From Salinisphaera sp002433465 (GTDB lineage Bacteria; Pseudomonadota; Gammaproteobacteria; Nevskiales; Salinisphaeraceae): a DNA stretch of 64,000 nucleotides. Position 1 is the stretch's first letter, and each line of letters begins with the position of its first letter. The translations under genes and the position numbers were made by a program. The stretch spans positions 1 through 64,000 of the forward strand of contig NZ_APNL01000013.1 in NCBI RefSeq assembly GCF_040361435.1. The letters are read 5' to 3'. Below are positions 1-7,224 of the stretch, piece by piece. The notes beneath the pieces are model-generated. The model was not told where the DNA came from and searched no databases. It was given only the letters and a program-made list of their open reading frames with translations.

Positions 1-21
1 CAACCTACTGAAAGATCACAG

Positions 22-1065
22 CTAGCGCACGGCCCCGCCTTCACTGTCCTGGCTGCACTCGGCCACGCTCGGGTCGGTCGAACAACGGACTTTCTTGAGC
101 AGCTTTTGCATGCGGTGGTCGTACCAGCCCTCGTCCCATAGCCGCTGGCGGATTTCGCCGAGCATGCTGCGGTACTTGGTCTCGCGCTCGCCGTCGATGC
201 GCACCCAATAGCGCTCGGGAATCTCTTCATCGGACTGGCGGATCCGCGCGATCACGCGATCCCAGGCGTTATCCACCGCCCAGCGACGCGAGGCCGGGGC
301 AAAATCGGCGGGAAAACGATCCCGATGCACCACCATCTGTAGCGACAGCATGCCGAGTACGAAATCGGCCACGCCGCCGTTCTCGCCCAGGCCCTTGTAG
401 AGCTCCAGCGGTTTGTAGGCGATGGCCGGGGCATAGGCCATATCCACGCTGTGGTTGTTGAACAGCGGCCCGAAGCTGGCGATGGTCGCCGGCACCGGCG
501 ATGCCCCGGCCACGTTGGCGACCACCCGTGCCTGCTTGTCGTAGCCAATTACGGCAACCTTTTTGCCGGCGGCGGCCTGCAGGCTGTCGAGAAAGCGTTT
601 CTCGCGCGAGAACAGATACACCTTGCCGCCCGGCACCACGCCGGCAATTTCGTAGTCGCCCGTGCGCATGAGCGGCGCAGCCTTTTCGCTGGCCATCACA
701 CGGATCGCGGTATGCAGCTGGTCGTAGGTCTGCAGGCCGCCGACCATATCCAGGCTGCCCGCAAACGGCACGAACTGCTTCATGCGGATGCCGGTCAGCC
801 CGGCGGCGTCGCAGCGGCCGGTCTTGAAATCGGCGGCGACCACGTCCTCGCTGGTGTAGGCGCGTAGATCCAGCGCCACGCCGTGTTCGCGGGCGAAGAT
901 GACGTAGTCCTTGAACTGCTCCATCACCGGCCCGCTGGCACCGACCGGGTCGTAGACACAGATCGAGCGTGTGACCACATCGTCCGCGGCCGCGGCCGTC
1001 AGTGCGGCACAGGCCAGCACCCCGGCCGCCGCCCATTTGCCCAGAACCCGTGTGATTGCTGACAT
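22..1065 (-). CDS. AdeT-like putative solute-binding protein (copy 1)
   Basis: Exported protein of 347 residues with a Sec signal peptide (about 1-26, hydrophobic core AAAGVLACAALTAAA). The mature part begins with a CVYDPVGASG segment and ends with a two-cysteine tail (KVRC...AECS). It looks like the putative solute-binding family typified by Acinetobacter AdeT1/AdeT2, periplasmic proteins with a binding-protein fold whose ligand is unsettled; the link to drug efflux is reported for Acinetobacter only. It lies 19 bp after a paralogue and is the last gene of a minus-strand run starting at 4556. By eye more than half the residues match the neighbour across the full length, so this is a tandem duplication. 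No permease is visible in the operon; the window edge may hide one. Family assignment moderately sure, function unknown. Confidence 0.8.
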   Translation of the reverse strand: MSAITRVLGKWAAAGVLACAALTAAAADDVVTRSICVYDPVGASGPVMEQFKDYVIFAREHGVALDLRAYTSEDVVAADFKTGRCDAAGLTGIRMKQFVPFAGSLDMVGGLQTYDQLHTAIRVMASEKAAPLMRTGDYEIAGVVPGGKVYLFSREKRFLDSLQAAAGKKVAVIGYDKQARVVANVAGASPVPATIASFGPLFNNHSVDMAYAPAIAYKPLELYKGLGENGGVADFVLGMLSLQMVVHRDRFPADFAPASRRWAVDNAWDRVIARIRQSDEEIPERYWVRIDGERETKYRSMLGEIRQRLWDEGWYDHRMQKLLKKVRCSTDPSVAECSQDSEGGAVR

Positions 1066-1084
1066 GCTCTTATCCTATCCAGCC

Positions 1085-2134
1085 CTAGTTCACCGGCCCG
1101 CCTTCGGTATCCAGGCTGCATTCGGCCAGGCCGCGGTCGCTGTTGCAGCGTACCTTCTTGAGCAGCATCTGCATGCGATGGCTGTACCAGTTCTGGTCCC
1201 ACAGCTTCTGGCGTACTTCGCGGAACATGTTGCGGTAGTTGGTGGTGCGCTCGCCGTTGATGCGCACCCAGAACCGATCCGGAATCTCGGATTCGGCGCC
1301 GGTAACCTGGCGCAGGGTGGAATCGAACATGTTCTCGAACACCCAGCTGCGCGATTTCTGTGCGAACTCGTCGCTGAAGCGGTCATCGCGGGCCACCAGC
1401 TGGCCGGAGAGCATGCCAAGCACGAAATCGGCGATGCCGCCGTTCTCGCCCAGCCCCTTGTAGAGTTCCAGCGCGTTGTAGGCAAACGCCGGGGCATAGG
1501 CCAGGTCTACGCTGCCGTTGTTGAACATCGGCCCGAAGGAGGCGATGGAAGCGCCCACCGGCGATGCGCCGGCCACGTTGGCCAGCGTCGATGCCTGCTT
1601 GTCGTAGGAAAGAACCGCGACTTTCTTGCCGGCGATATTGTTGATGCTGTCCAGCCAGGACGCGTCACGGGCGAACAGGAAGGCCTTGCCCAACGGCACC
1701 ACGCCCAGCACCTCGTAGCCGCCCTCTTTCATGTACGCCGCGGCCTTGGGGCTGGACATCACCCGAATAGCGGTGCGTTCCTGATCGTAGGTCTGCAGCC
1801 CGCCGGCCATGTCGAGGCTGCCGGCGAACTTCACGAACCGAATGGTGCGTACGCCGGTGAGCGCGGCAATATCGCACTGGCCGGCCTTGAGATCGTTGGC
1901 GGCCACGGCTTCGTCGGTATAGGCCCGGGTATCGAGCTTGTAGCCCCAGGCATTGGCCTGCAGCACGTAGTCCTGCAGGGCCTGAAAGATAAACCCGTTG
2001 GCCCCGATGGGGTCGTAGATGCAAAAGGTACGTCGCTCGGTCTGGGCCGATGCCGTGGTGGCGGCAGACAAAGCCGCTATAAAAAACGCGGCGAGCAAGC
2101 CGCGGCGCGCGAGAAACAACTTCAGCTGGGTCAT
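1085..2134 (-). CDS. AdeT-like putative solute-binding protein (copy 2)
   Basis: Exported protein of 349 residues, paralogue of the gene that follows it. The reading frame is open further upstream, but the ATG at 2134 is chosen because it is preceded by GGAG at good spacing and immediately starts a signal peptide (MTQLKLFLARRGLLAAFFIAAL, ending near ASAQ). The mature protein shares FCIYDPIGANG, AGSLDMAGGLQTYDQ, SPVGASIASFGP and the KVRC...AECS tail with copy 1. Only 19 bp separate the two genes, so they are almost certainly cotranscribed. Like copy 1 it resembles the AdeT1/2 solute-binding family; a role in capturing a small molecule in the periplasm is an inference from the fold family, not shown by the sequence. 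Confidence 0.82.
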   Translation of the reverse strand: MTQLKLFLARRGLLAAFFIAALSAATTASAQTERRTFCIYDPIGANGFIFQALQDYVLQANAWGYKLDTRAYTDEAVAANDLKAGQCDIAALTGVRTIRFVKFAGSLDMAGGLQTYDQERTAIRVMSSPKAAAYMKEGGYEVLGVVPLGKAFLFARDASWLDSINNIAGKKVAVLSYDKQASTLANVAGASPVGASIASFGPMFNNGSVDLAYAPAFAYNALELYKGLGENGGIADFVLGMLSGQLVARDDRFSDEFAQKSRSWVFENMFDSTLRQVTGAESEIPDRFWVRINGERTTNYRNMFREVRQKLWDQNWYSHRMQMLLKKVRCNSDRGLAECSLDTEGGPVN

Positions 2135-2153
2135 GACAGGACTCCGGTTCGTT

Positions 2154-2399
2154 CTAATCGAGAGTTTTCGGCCGGGGTTGGGCGAACGTCGACGTGGCTC
2201 GGCGTTCGACGACGATCGCCTGGCAGCCACAGCGCGAACATACCCACGCCGTCGTGCGGTCTTCATCAAGCGGCACGGCCTTGATGTCCGGCGCACCACA
2301 ACGCCGGCACGCCGCGCGACGGTGGGCTCGTTGCCCGCCGGGTGCCCGACAGGCCGGCGTTTTCACGCCGAAGCTGTCGTTCACCGGCTTCGTGCCCAT
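2154..2399 (-). CDS. Small CxxC zinc-ribbon-like protein
   Basis: A predicted 81-residue protein with two CxxC knuckles, CRRC at 31-34 and CSRC at 54-57, 19 residues apart, which is the spacing of a small zinc ribbon. The central part (CGAPDIKAVPLDEDRTTAWVCS) reads like a genuine folded motif rather than a shadow frame. It fits neatly between two genes of the operon (24 bp after the lipoprotein stop, 19 bp before the AdeT-like start). The ribosome-binding site is weak, and the arginine-rich N-terminus could be over-extended. A zinc-binding or nucleic-acid role is possible but not shown. Confidence 0.45.
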   Translation of the reverse strand: MGTKPVNDSFGVKTPACRAPGGQRAHRRAACRRCGAPDIKAVPLDEDRTTAWVCSRCGCQAIVVERRATSTFAQPRPKTLD

Positions 2400-2423
2400 A
2401 GCCGTGCGCGAACTCAGCCCGCG

Positions 2424-3473
2424 CTATTCCAGAAAGCTGCCGGCATCAAAGTCGTCGTCGCTGGCGCCTCTCGAGTCACCCGGGAAGCTGCCCAGGGCGA
2501 TCAGCGGCGTGCGATGGCCTTCGGCCTCCATCCAGATACGATCGCTCAGATACTGCGCCTGGCTGTAGGCCACCTCGTTGAGAATCTGGAAACGCCCGGC
2601 GGTGTCGTTCTGGTTGTAGATCTCGGCCACGGCCTTGATCGCCTGTTTTTCGCGGGCGGTATCGGACTGGCCGTAGGCTGCGATGGCATACAGCATGGCC
2701 GGCATGGCCATGCCCTGTTCGCGGCCGATGGCCACCGAGCGTTCCAACTGCCCCCACGGATCGGCGCCGTCGGGCTGGTTGCCCGGCACCGACAGCCATA
2801 CCACCGCCTCGAGCGCCTCGGGCAGACCCCACCATTTACGGTTGTCCAGGCAGGAGACCGCACGCCCCGCCTCGGCCGCCACGTTCTGTGGAATACCGAC
2901 CGACGAATTGGCCCGGATATCGCTCAACAGCCCCTGCACCGAGGTGAGCACGCCCACCATGAACTGCAGTTCGTCGAGGTCGGTACCCATTTCGTTGCTC
3001 AGATCGGGGCAGCTCTGGCCACCGAATTCGCCGTAGGCATCGACGGTATCGCGATAGACCTGATAACGGCGCAGCGCGGTGATGCGCTCCCAGCGCTGGG
3101 CGATGATCCGATCATCGCGGGCGGTATCGGTCTCGCCGTTGTGCAGGGCGCGCAGCACCAGCAGGTGGGCATCCTGGGCCTGGGCTTCCGAACACATCGC
3201 GGCCAGCAAATTGGTGGACAGCAGCGTGCGCGACGGCCGCGAAATCACCCGCGAAAACGAGCCCATGAGCTGGGAGAGCGCCAGCCCGGTACCGCAGGTG
3301 GTCTTGTCGAGATCGCCGCTCGACAGCGCGTAGGGCACGGCCTCGTCCAGCGAATAATGATTGAGCGTATGCCCGACCGGCTTGTAGATCAGCCCACAGC
3401 CGGACAACAGCACGGCGGCCAGCACGGCCGACGCGGTGCCCAAGACAATTTGACGGGCGGTTTTGGTGTTCAT
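2424..3473 (-). CDS. Lipoprotein of unknown function
   Basis: A 349-residue lipoprotein. The start at 3473 is preceded by AAAAGGGG and begins a type II signal peptide whose lipobox is LLSGC with the lipidated Cys at residue 26. The mature protein is mostly helical in appearance, with several cysteines and alanine-rich repeats (AMCSEAQAQDAHLLVLRALHN, MLYAIAAYG), and it ends in an acidic tail. I do not recognise the family. It sits second in the minus-strand operon between the OmpW-type barrel and the zinc-ribbon/AdeT-like genes, so it may be a periplasm-facing partner of the solute-binding proteins (inference from context only). Confidence 0.75.
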   Translation of the reverse strand: MNTKTARQIVLGTASAVLAAVLLSGCGLIYKPVGHTLNHYSLDEAVPYALSSGDLDKTTCGTGLALSQLMGSFSRVISRPSRTLLSTNLLAAMCSEAQAQDAHLLVLRALHNGETDTARDDRIIAQRWERITALRRYQVYRDTVDAYGEFGGQSCPDLSNEMGTDLDELQFMVGVLTSVQGLLSDIRANSSVGIPQNVAAEAGRAVSCLDNRKWWGLPEALEAVVWLSVPGNQPDGADPWGQLERSVAIGREQGMAMPAMLYAIAAYGQSDTAREKQAIKAVAEIYNQNDTAGRFQILNEVAYSQAQYLSDRIWMEAEGHRTPLIALGSFPGDSRGASDDDFDAGSFLE

Positions 3474-3623
3474 GTCGTGCCCCTTTTCATGTGGTTCGTG
3501 CTGCGAACCCATCCGAATAAAAGATGGGCCAACGCCTGTACGATGAAGTGGCAGAGGAGACTGAATTCACTTCACGGGGAGATCGGCGCCGGCCCAAACC
3601 GAAAAACAATTCCGGGCGTGCGG

Positions 3624-4556
3624 CTAGAACTGAATGCCGAAAGACGCCTGGTACAGAATCGCTTCGAAATCGTTGGTGCTCGAGATCGTGCCGATATCGA
3701 TGGGCCCGAACTGATTGGACAGATTCGGCGCGCGCACGTTGATGTTGTTCAGCTCGGCCTTGACCTCGGCACAGCCGATGTACTCGGCCGACAGGCTGAA
3801 GAACAGCTGATCGGTGATATCGACATCTACACCCGCCTTGGCGGTACAGGCCAGCGGCTTGCTCAGGTAGAGCTGTGGCTCGTTCTGCGAGTTGAGAAAC
3901 TGGTTGGAAATGTCGGTATCGAAGGTGTAGAGATACATCGCGCCCACGCCCACGAACGGGCGCACCGCGGTATCCACCCACGGCCGGTAGACGAACGAGA
4001 TATTCGGCGGGAAAGTCTTGAGCGTGCCGATGTTTTCGCCCAGCGGCGGTACGCCGGTGGCAATGGCATTGCCGGTGCCGTCGTCCAGCACGGTGGGCAC
4101 CAGCGACTCCGACGCGGCACGACCGGTAACCTGGAAGTCCAGCTTGATCGGCGCCGAAATGGTTACCTCGGCAGCCAGATGCCGGCCCGTCCAGGGCATG
4201 TACAGGCCGATGGTCCCGGCCGGGAAGGTCTTGTCGCCGAGGCTGGAGCCCGTATTCTCCAGGGTCGACGTGCCGGGCCCGAACGCCTGTGCAGCCAGGC
4301 CCTGGGCGTCTTCCACCTTCAGATTACTGGAATCGCCCTTGTAGGCCAGATGACCCACCCCCAGGCGGATATAGCTGTTGTTCTTGATGAAGTCGAGCGC
4401 GTCGCCGAACAGCGTGTTGGTGTCTTCCTGCAGCTGCATGTCGCGCATGGCGCCGCCGCCGCCCTGGGCATACACCGGCGCCGAGAGCGCCAGCCCCACG
4501 CAGGCGGCCATCGCGCCGGCCGCAGCCCGGTAGGTGAATGAAGTCGTCGTGGTCAT
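3624..4556 (-). CDS. OmpW-family outer membrane protein
   Basis: Outer-membrane beta-barrel protein of 310 residues. The start at 4556 has a strong AAAAGGGGGAG site, and the signal peptide ends near APVYA-QGG (about residue 30). OmpW-like features are the SYIRLGVGHLAYK first strand, the periplasmic/extracellular loops, AAEVTISAPIKLDFQV, repeated short amphipathic strands such as ISFVYRPWVDTAVRPFVGVGA, and a C-terminal aromatic residue (FGIQF) as recognised by the Bam machinery. It is longer than classical OmpW (about 210) because of inserted loops. OmpW/AlkL proteins form narrow channels for hydrophobic compounds; the substrate here is unknown. First gene of the operon; an 18-bp palindrome lies 66-83 bp upstream of its start. 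Confidence 0.82.
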   Translation of the reverse strand: MTTTTSFTYRAAAGAMAACVGLALSAPVYAQGGGGAMRDMQLQEDTNTLFGDALDFIKNNSYIRLGVGHLAYKGDSSNLKVEDAQGLAAQAFGPGTSTLENTGSSLGDKTFPAGTIGLYMPWTGRHLAAEVTISAPIKLDFQVTGRAASESLVPTVLDDGTGNAIATGVPPLGENIGTLKTFPPNISFVYRPWVDTAVRPFVGVGAMYLYTFDTDISNQFLNSQNEPQLYLSKPLACTAKAGVDVDITDQLFFSLSAEYIGCAEVKAELNNINVRAPNLSNQFGPIDIGTISSTNDFEAILYQASFGIQF

Positions 4557-4621
4557 AGGTCTCCCCCTTTTTATCGTCCGCTTGTAATGCGTTGTGCCGG
4601 TCGAAGGCAGGCTGCGCCGTT

Positions 4622-4639
4622 CACATGCCTTGGCATGTG
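4622..4639 (-). promoter_or_regulatory. 18-bp palindrome, candidate operator of the ompW-like operon
   Basis: CACATGCCTTGGCATGTG: two perfect 8-base arms separated by TT, located 66-83 bp before the ompW-like start codon. Size, symmetry and position suit a dimeric repressor or activator site. The regulator is unknown. Confidence 0.45.
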
Positions 4640-4838
4640 CGTCGGTACGGATGTGATCGGAATGCCGCCGATGGGCGGGCCGGCCCGTGGCAAGCACGCG
4701 GCGTCGCATGCAGGACATGGCTGGGTCGGTAGCCCCCTCGTCGATTCGCCGATCGCGTCGCTGGCCCTGTGGCCTCCCCTCGTGATTGCAGAACGCGTTA
4801 GACAGGATTCATAAAAACGGCGGCGACACGCCCTTACA

Positions 4839-4881
4839 AGGACGCGACTGACACAGGCGGATGTCAGTAGCGTCCCCTAAT
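4839..4881. repeat. REP-like inverted repeat, copy 1
   Basis: Imperfect palindrome: AGGACGCGACTGACA, a short loop, then TGTCAGTAGCGTCCCCT. The same arms recur at 11153-11193. Read on the minus strand it begins GGGGACGC, the head seen in many REP-type repeats linked to RAYT transposases (family knowledge). No RAYT gene is in the window. Confidence 0.6.
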
Positions 4882-5467
4882 CGCAAACCATTGTTTTGTA
4901 TTTTTATTTACCAGATATTCCGCCCGCTTTTTACGCCAACAAAACAACACGGCCGCAACAAAACCACGTTGTGCAATGCGGCACCGCGCACGCATAAACA
5001 CCGAACGAGCGATAAAAATTCAAAGTCGCGCGCCAGGCATGTTGCAGCGCGCAAGCAGCGGCAGGTTCGCCGATGGCCCGCAAGCCAACATCAGATCGGT
5101 GCAGAACACGCTGGGCCTGCACGCTAGATCGCGGCACGGATGACGCCTTTCGAATAGCCCAATTCTTGATCGTGTAGGAAACTTCGCCGGCCGCATTAGG
5201 GCAAGAAACTGGGCCGCGAATGGACGTGAATAAGCGCAAATGAAAAGCAAGGTCGGCAGCCGACAGCCGGGGTGATCCGCGTCTCAAACCGGATGCTCAG
5301 CATCTCGCCTAATCGAAACGTGACGTCAGCATTTGATCGGCATTCACGCCGGGCGCGTCTGCGATCGATGACCGCACCTGCGTTAGGCGCGCGCGAGTCT
5401 TTCGCCTCGTTCAGGCCCAATCGAGGCGGCCGCATCGATCTCGCGCAGACAGCGGGTATACCAACGC

Positions 5468-5502
5468 AAAAAACCCGACACGCGCATCGCACGTGCCGGG
5501 CT
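5468..5502 (-). terminator. Rho-independent terminator after PraB-like copy 1
   Basis: On the minus strand, AAGCCCGGCACG, a 7-base loop, CGTGTCGGG and then a run of T (GGGTTTTTT). The stem is 9 bp with one G-T pair. It lies about 75 bp after the stop of the gene ending at 5579. Confidence 0.75.
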
Positions 5503-5578
5503 TGAGCGGGCCCTGGCCTGTGGCGCAACGTTCACGCGCCGCGAGGGTGGGCCTTATTCACGACGCCAAGTCTGGGAC

Positions 5579-6106
5579 TTACTGCGTGACGTTGACGTCG
5601 GTCTGGGCGCTAACCGAACCCACCACACCGCAACTACCGATATTGGCGTTGAACGTGAACGAGGAGGGATCGCTGATCGGATCACCATTCGAGTACATGG
5701 CGGGGATACTGACCGGCTGACCGTTGGTACAGCTCATGCCCACCACGCTTACCTCCACGTTATCGAACATGATGGCCACTGGCTGTGTTGGATCGGCCGG
5801 GATCTGAGCAGCCGACACGTTAGCCGTCCACGGGAACTCGAAGCCAATGATATTGCAGAAGCTGAAAAAGCTGCCGCTTGCGGAGCCGTCGGTTACGGTG
5901 ACAACAACACCGCCGTTACCATCCTTCTGAACGTCGCCGACGAGGGTAAGCGTACAGCTAAAGTTATTACCGAGCCCACTCAGCGTCGACGGCCCCGAGA
6001 ACGTGTACGTACCCACGCCCGGCGTCACCGTTGCTGCCGACGCCGCACCCAAACTACCGGCGGCAATACCTGCGCACGCTAAAATGGTCTTGAATCCGTT
6101 TTTCAT
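5579..6106 (-). CDS. Small secreted PraB-like protein, copy 1
   Basis: Secreted protein of 175 residues with a signal peptide (MKNGFKTILACAGIAAGSLG... cleaved near ASAA). The mature part is a glycine/threonine-rich beta protein with paired cysteines (FSCTLTLVG, FCNIIGFEFPW, GMSCTNG, IGSCGVV). The layout resembles the alkane-oxidation activator PraB of Pseudomonas: short exported protein, TFSG/TLSG strands, SCTLTLVGDV and LPW/FPW motif. Similarity is judged by eye and is not secure. It is a tandem paralogue of the gene at 6444-6968: the last 39 residues are identical and the DNA there is nearly so, while the middle differs. AAGGGGG precedes the ATG. Function unknown; a surface or biofilm-type role is possible. 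Confidence 0.7.
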   Translation of the reverse strand: MKNGFKTILACAGIAAGSLGAASAATVTPGVGTYTFSGPSTLSGLGNNFSCTLTLVGDVQKDGNGGVVVTVTDGSASGSFFSFCNIIGFEFPWTANVSAAQIPADPTQPVAIMFDNVEVSVVGMSCTNGQPVSIPAMYSNGDPISDPSSFTFNANIGSCGVVGSVSAQTDVNVTQ

Positions 6107-6443
6107 TATTCCCCCTTTTCGAATAAAACGAAGTGATTAACGTATTGCGGCTAAACCGGCTTCGATCGACATGATTCAGCCTGTATAAGCCGGAAGGATT
6201 TGGAGTCCACATCAACCCCTTCCCAGCGCTATAACTGGAAACCGTTGACGGGACTTAATCAAACAACAAAAGCGATGGAATCAAGCGCGGTCGCACGATC
6301 AATTCCGCGCTGGCAGAAGACCCGACCCGCGCGTCGCGCGGGCCGGGCTTTATCGTCGCCTGTAATTCGGTCAGGCCGCGGTACGCCCATGTCGAACGAC
6401 GCAAGGCCGACCCCTTTTTCTAAGCTAACTCGCGGAGGCTAGG
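6107..6443. other. Intergenic region between the two PraB-like genes
   Basis: No gene seen. It contains the hairpin at 6321-6347 and, presumably, the separate promoter of copy 1. The spacing of more than 330 bp and a hairpin in between argue that the two paralogues are transcribed separately. Confidence 0.5.
6321..6347 (-). terminator. GC-rich hairpin after PraB-like copy 2
   Basis: CCCGACCCGCGCG, a 3-base loop and the near-perfect complement CGCGGGCCGGG, about 100 bp after the stop of the gene ending at 6444. The T-tract is short (CTTTAT on the plus side, TCTTC on the minus), so termination strength is uncertain. Confidence 0.5.
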
Positions 6444-6968
6444 TTACTGCGTGACGTTGACGTCGGTCTGGGCGCTGACCGAACCCACCACACCGCAACT
6501 ACCGATATTGGCGTTGAACGTGAACGAGGAGGGATCGCTTATCGGATCACCGTTCGAGTACATGGCCGGTACAGTGGCGGGCGATGACGTACAGTCGGTT
6601 CCCCCGGCCGTTACAACCACGTTTTCGAACATGACCGGCACGGGCTCGGTTGGATCTGCGGGAATCTGGGCCGCAGATACGTTCGCGGTCCACGGGAATT
6701 CCAAGCCGACCAGACCGCAGCCGCTAAAAAACGAACCGGTCGCGTCGCCGTCCGTGACTGTAACGACAACGCCGCCGTTACCATCCTTCTGAACATCTCC
6801 AACGAGTGTCAGAGTGCAGCTCAGATTCAGGCCGAGCCCGCTTAGCGTAGTCGAGCCGGAGAAGGTATAGGTCCCAACGCCCGGCGTGACCGTGGCCGCT
6901 TGAGCCACACCGATGCTGCCGAGTACGACCGCACTACCGATAACCGATTTCTTGATGACATTTTTCAT
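6444..6968 (-). CDS. Small secreted PraB-like protein, copy 2
   Basis: Secreted protein of 174 residues; signal peptide MKNVIKKSVIGSAVVLGSIGVAQA. The mature region shares VTPGVGTYTFSG, TLSGL, LSCTLTLVGDVQKDGNGG and the whole C-terminal block with copy 1. The centre differs (SGCGLVGLEFPW; VVVTAGGTDCTSS). The even spread of cysteines suggests two disulfides. It has its own promoter region upstream (6969-7174) and a hairpin downstream. Resemblance to PraB of alkane-degrading pseudomonads is a tentative reading; otherwise an uncharacterised exported beta protein. Confidence 0.7.
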   Translation of the reverse strand: MKNVIKKSVIGSAVVLGSIGVAQAATVTPGVGTYTFSGSTTLSGLGLNLSCTLTLVGDVQKDGNGGVVVTVTDGDATGSFFSGCGLVGLEFPWTANVSAAQIPADPTEPVPVMFENVVVTAGGTDCTSSPATVPAMYSNGDPISDPSSFTFNANIGSCGVVGSVSAQTDVNVTQ

Positions 6969-7174
6969 GATGACTCCTCCCTTGGAGTTTTCGCGTTTGT
7001 TGCGTTGTGCAACGTTTTATTAATCCCGGCATTTGCGGCGCCTTCTGTGATAAACGCTGCATGCGTCGATCACTTCGACAAACCGCTTTTGCCGAGACCA
7101 CGCCGACTTCGGGCATCGGCATGTTCAGTTAGAGTGAATAAATACCTGCTGTTTCGATGGCCGGCCTTCGCGGC

Positions 7175-7203
7175 GCAGCCACGGCGCTTTAAGCGCCGGC
7201 TGC
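7175..7203 (-). terminator. Hairpin after the large Ig-like lipoprotein gene
   Basis: GCAGCC-A-CGGCGCTT, one T, AAGCGCCGGCTGC: a 13-bp stem with one bulge, 22 bp beyond the stop at 7225. There is no clear T-tract, so this may be a 3'-end stabiliser or part of a Rho-dependent end. Confidence 0.45.
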
Positions 7204-7224
7204 GACGAGATTGCAGGCGTCAGA

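Larger units (their letters stand above)
4557..5467. other. Long non-coding stretch upstream of the ompW-like operon
   Basis: About 900 bases with no convincing gene. It holds the 18-bp palindrome (4622-4639), a REP-like inverted repeat (4839-4881) and AT-richer sequence around 4880-4990 that may carry promoter elements. Short open frames here have no recognisable motifs or ribosome sites. Confidence 0.6.

Noticed and set aside
2019..4541. 840-codon open frame on the plus strand
   Set aside because: It lies antisense to the lipoprotein and OmpW-type genes, is rich in Arg/Gly/His with no motifs, and reflects GC-biased third positions of the real genes.
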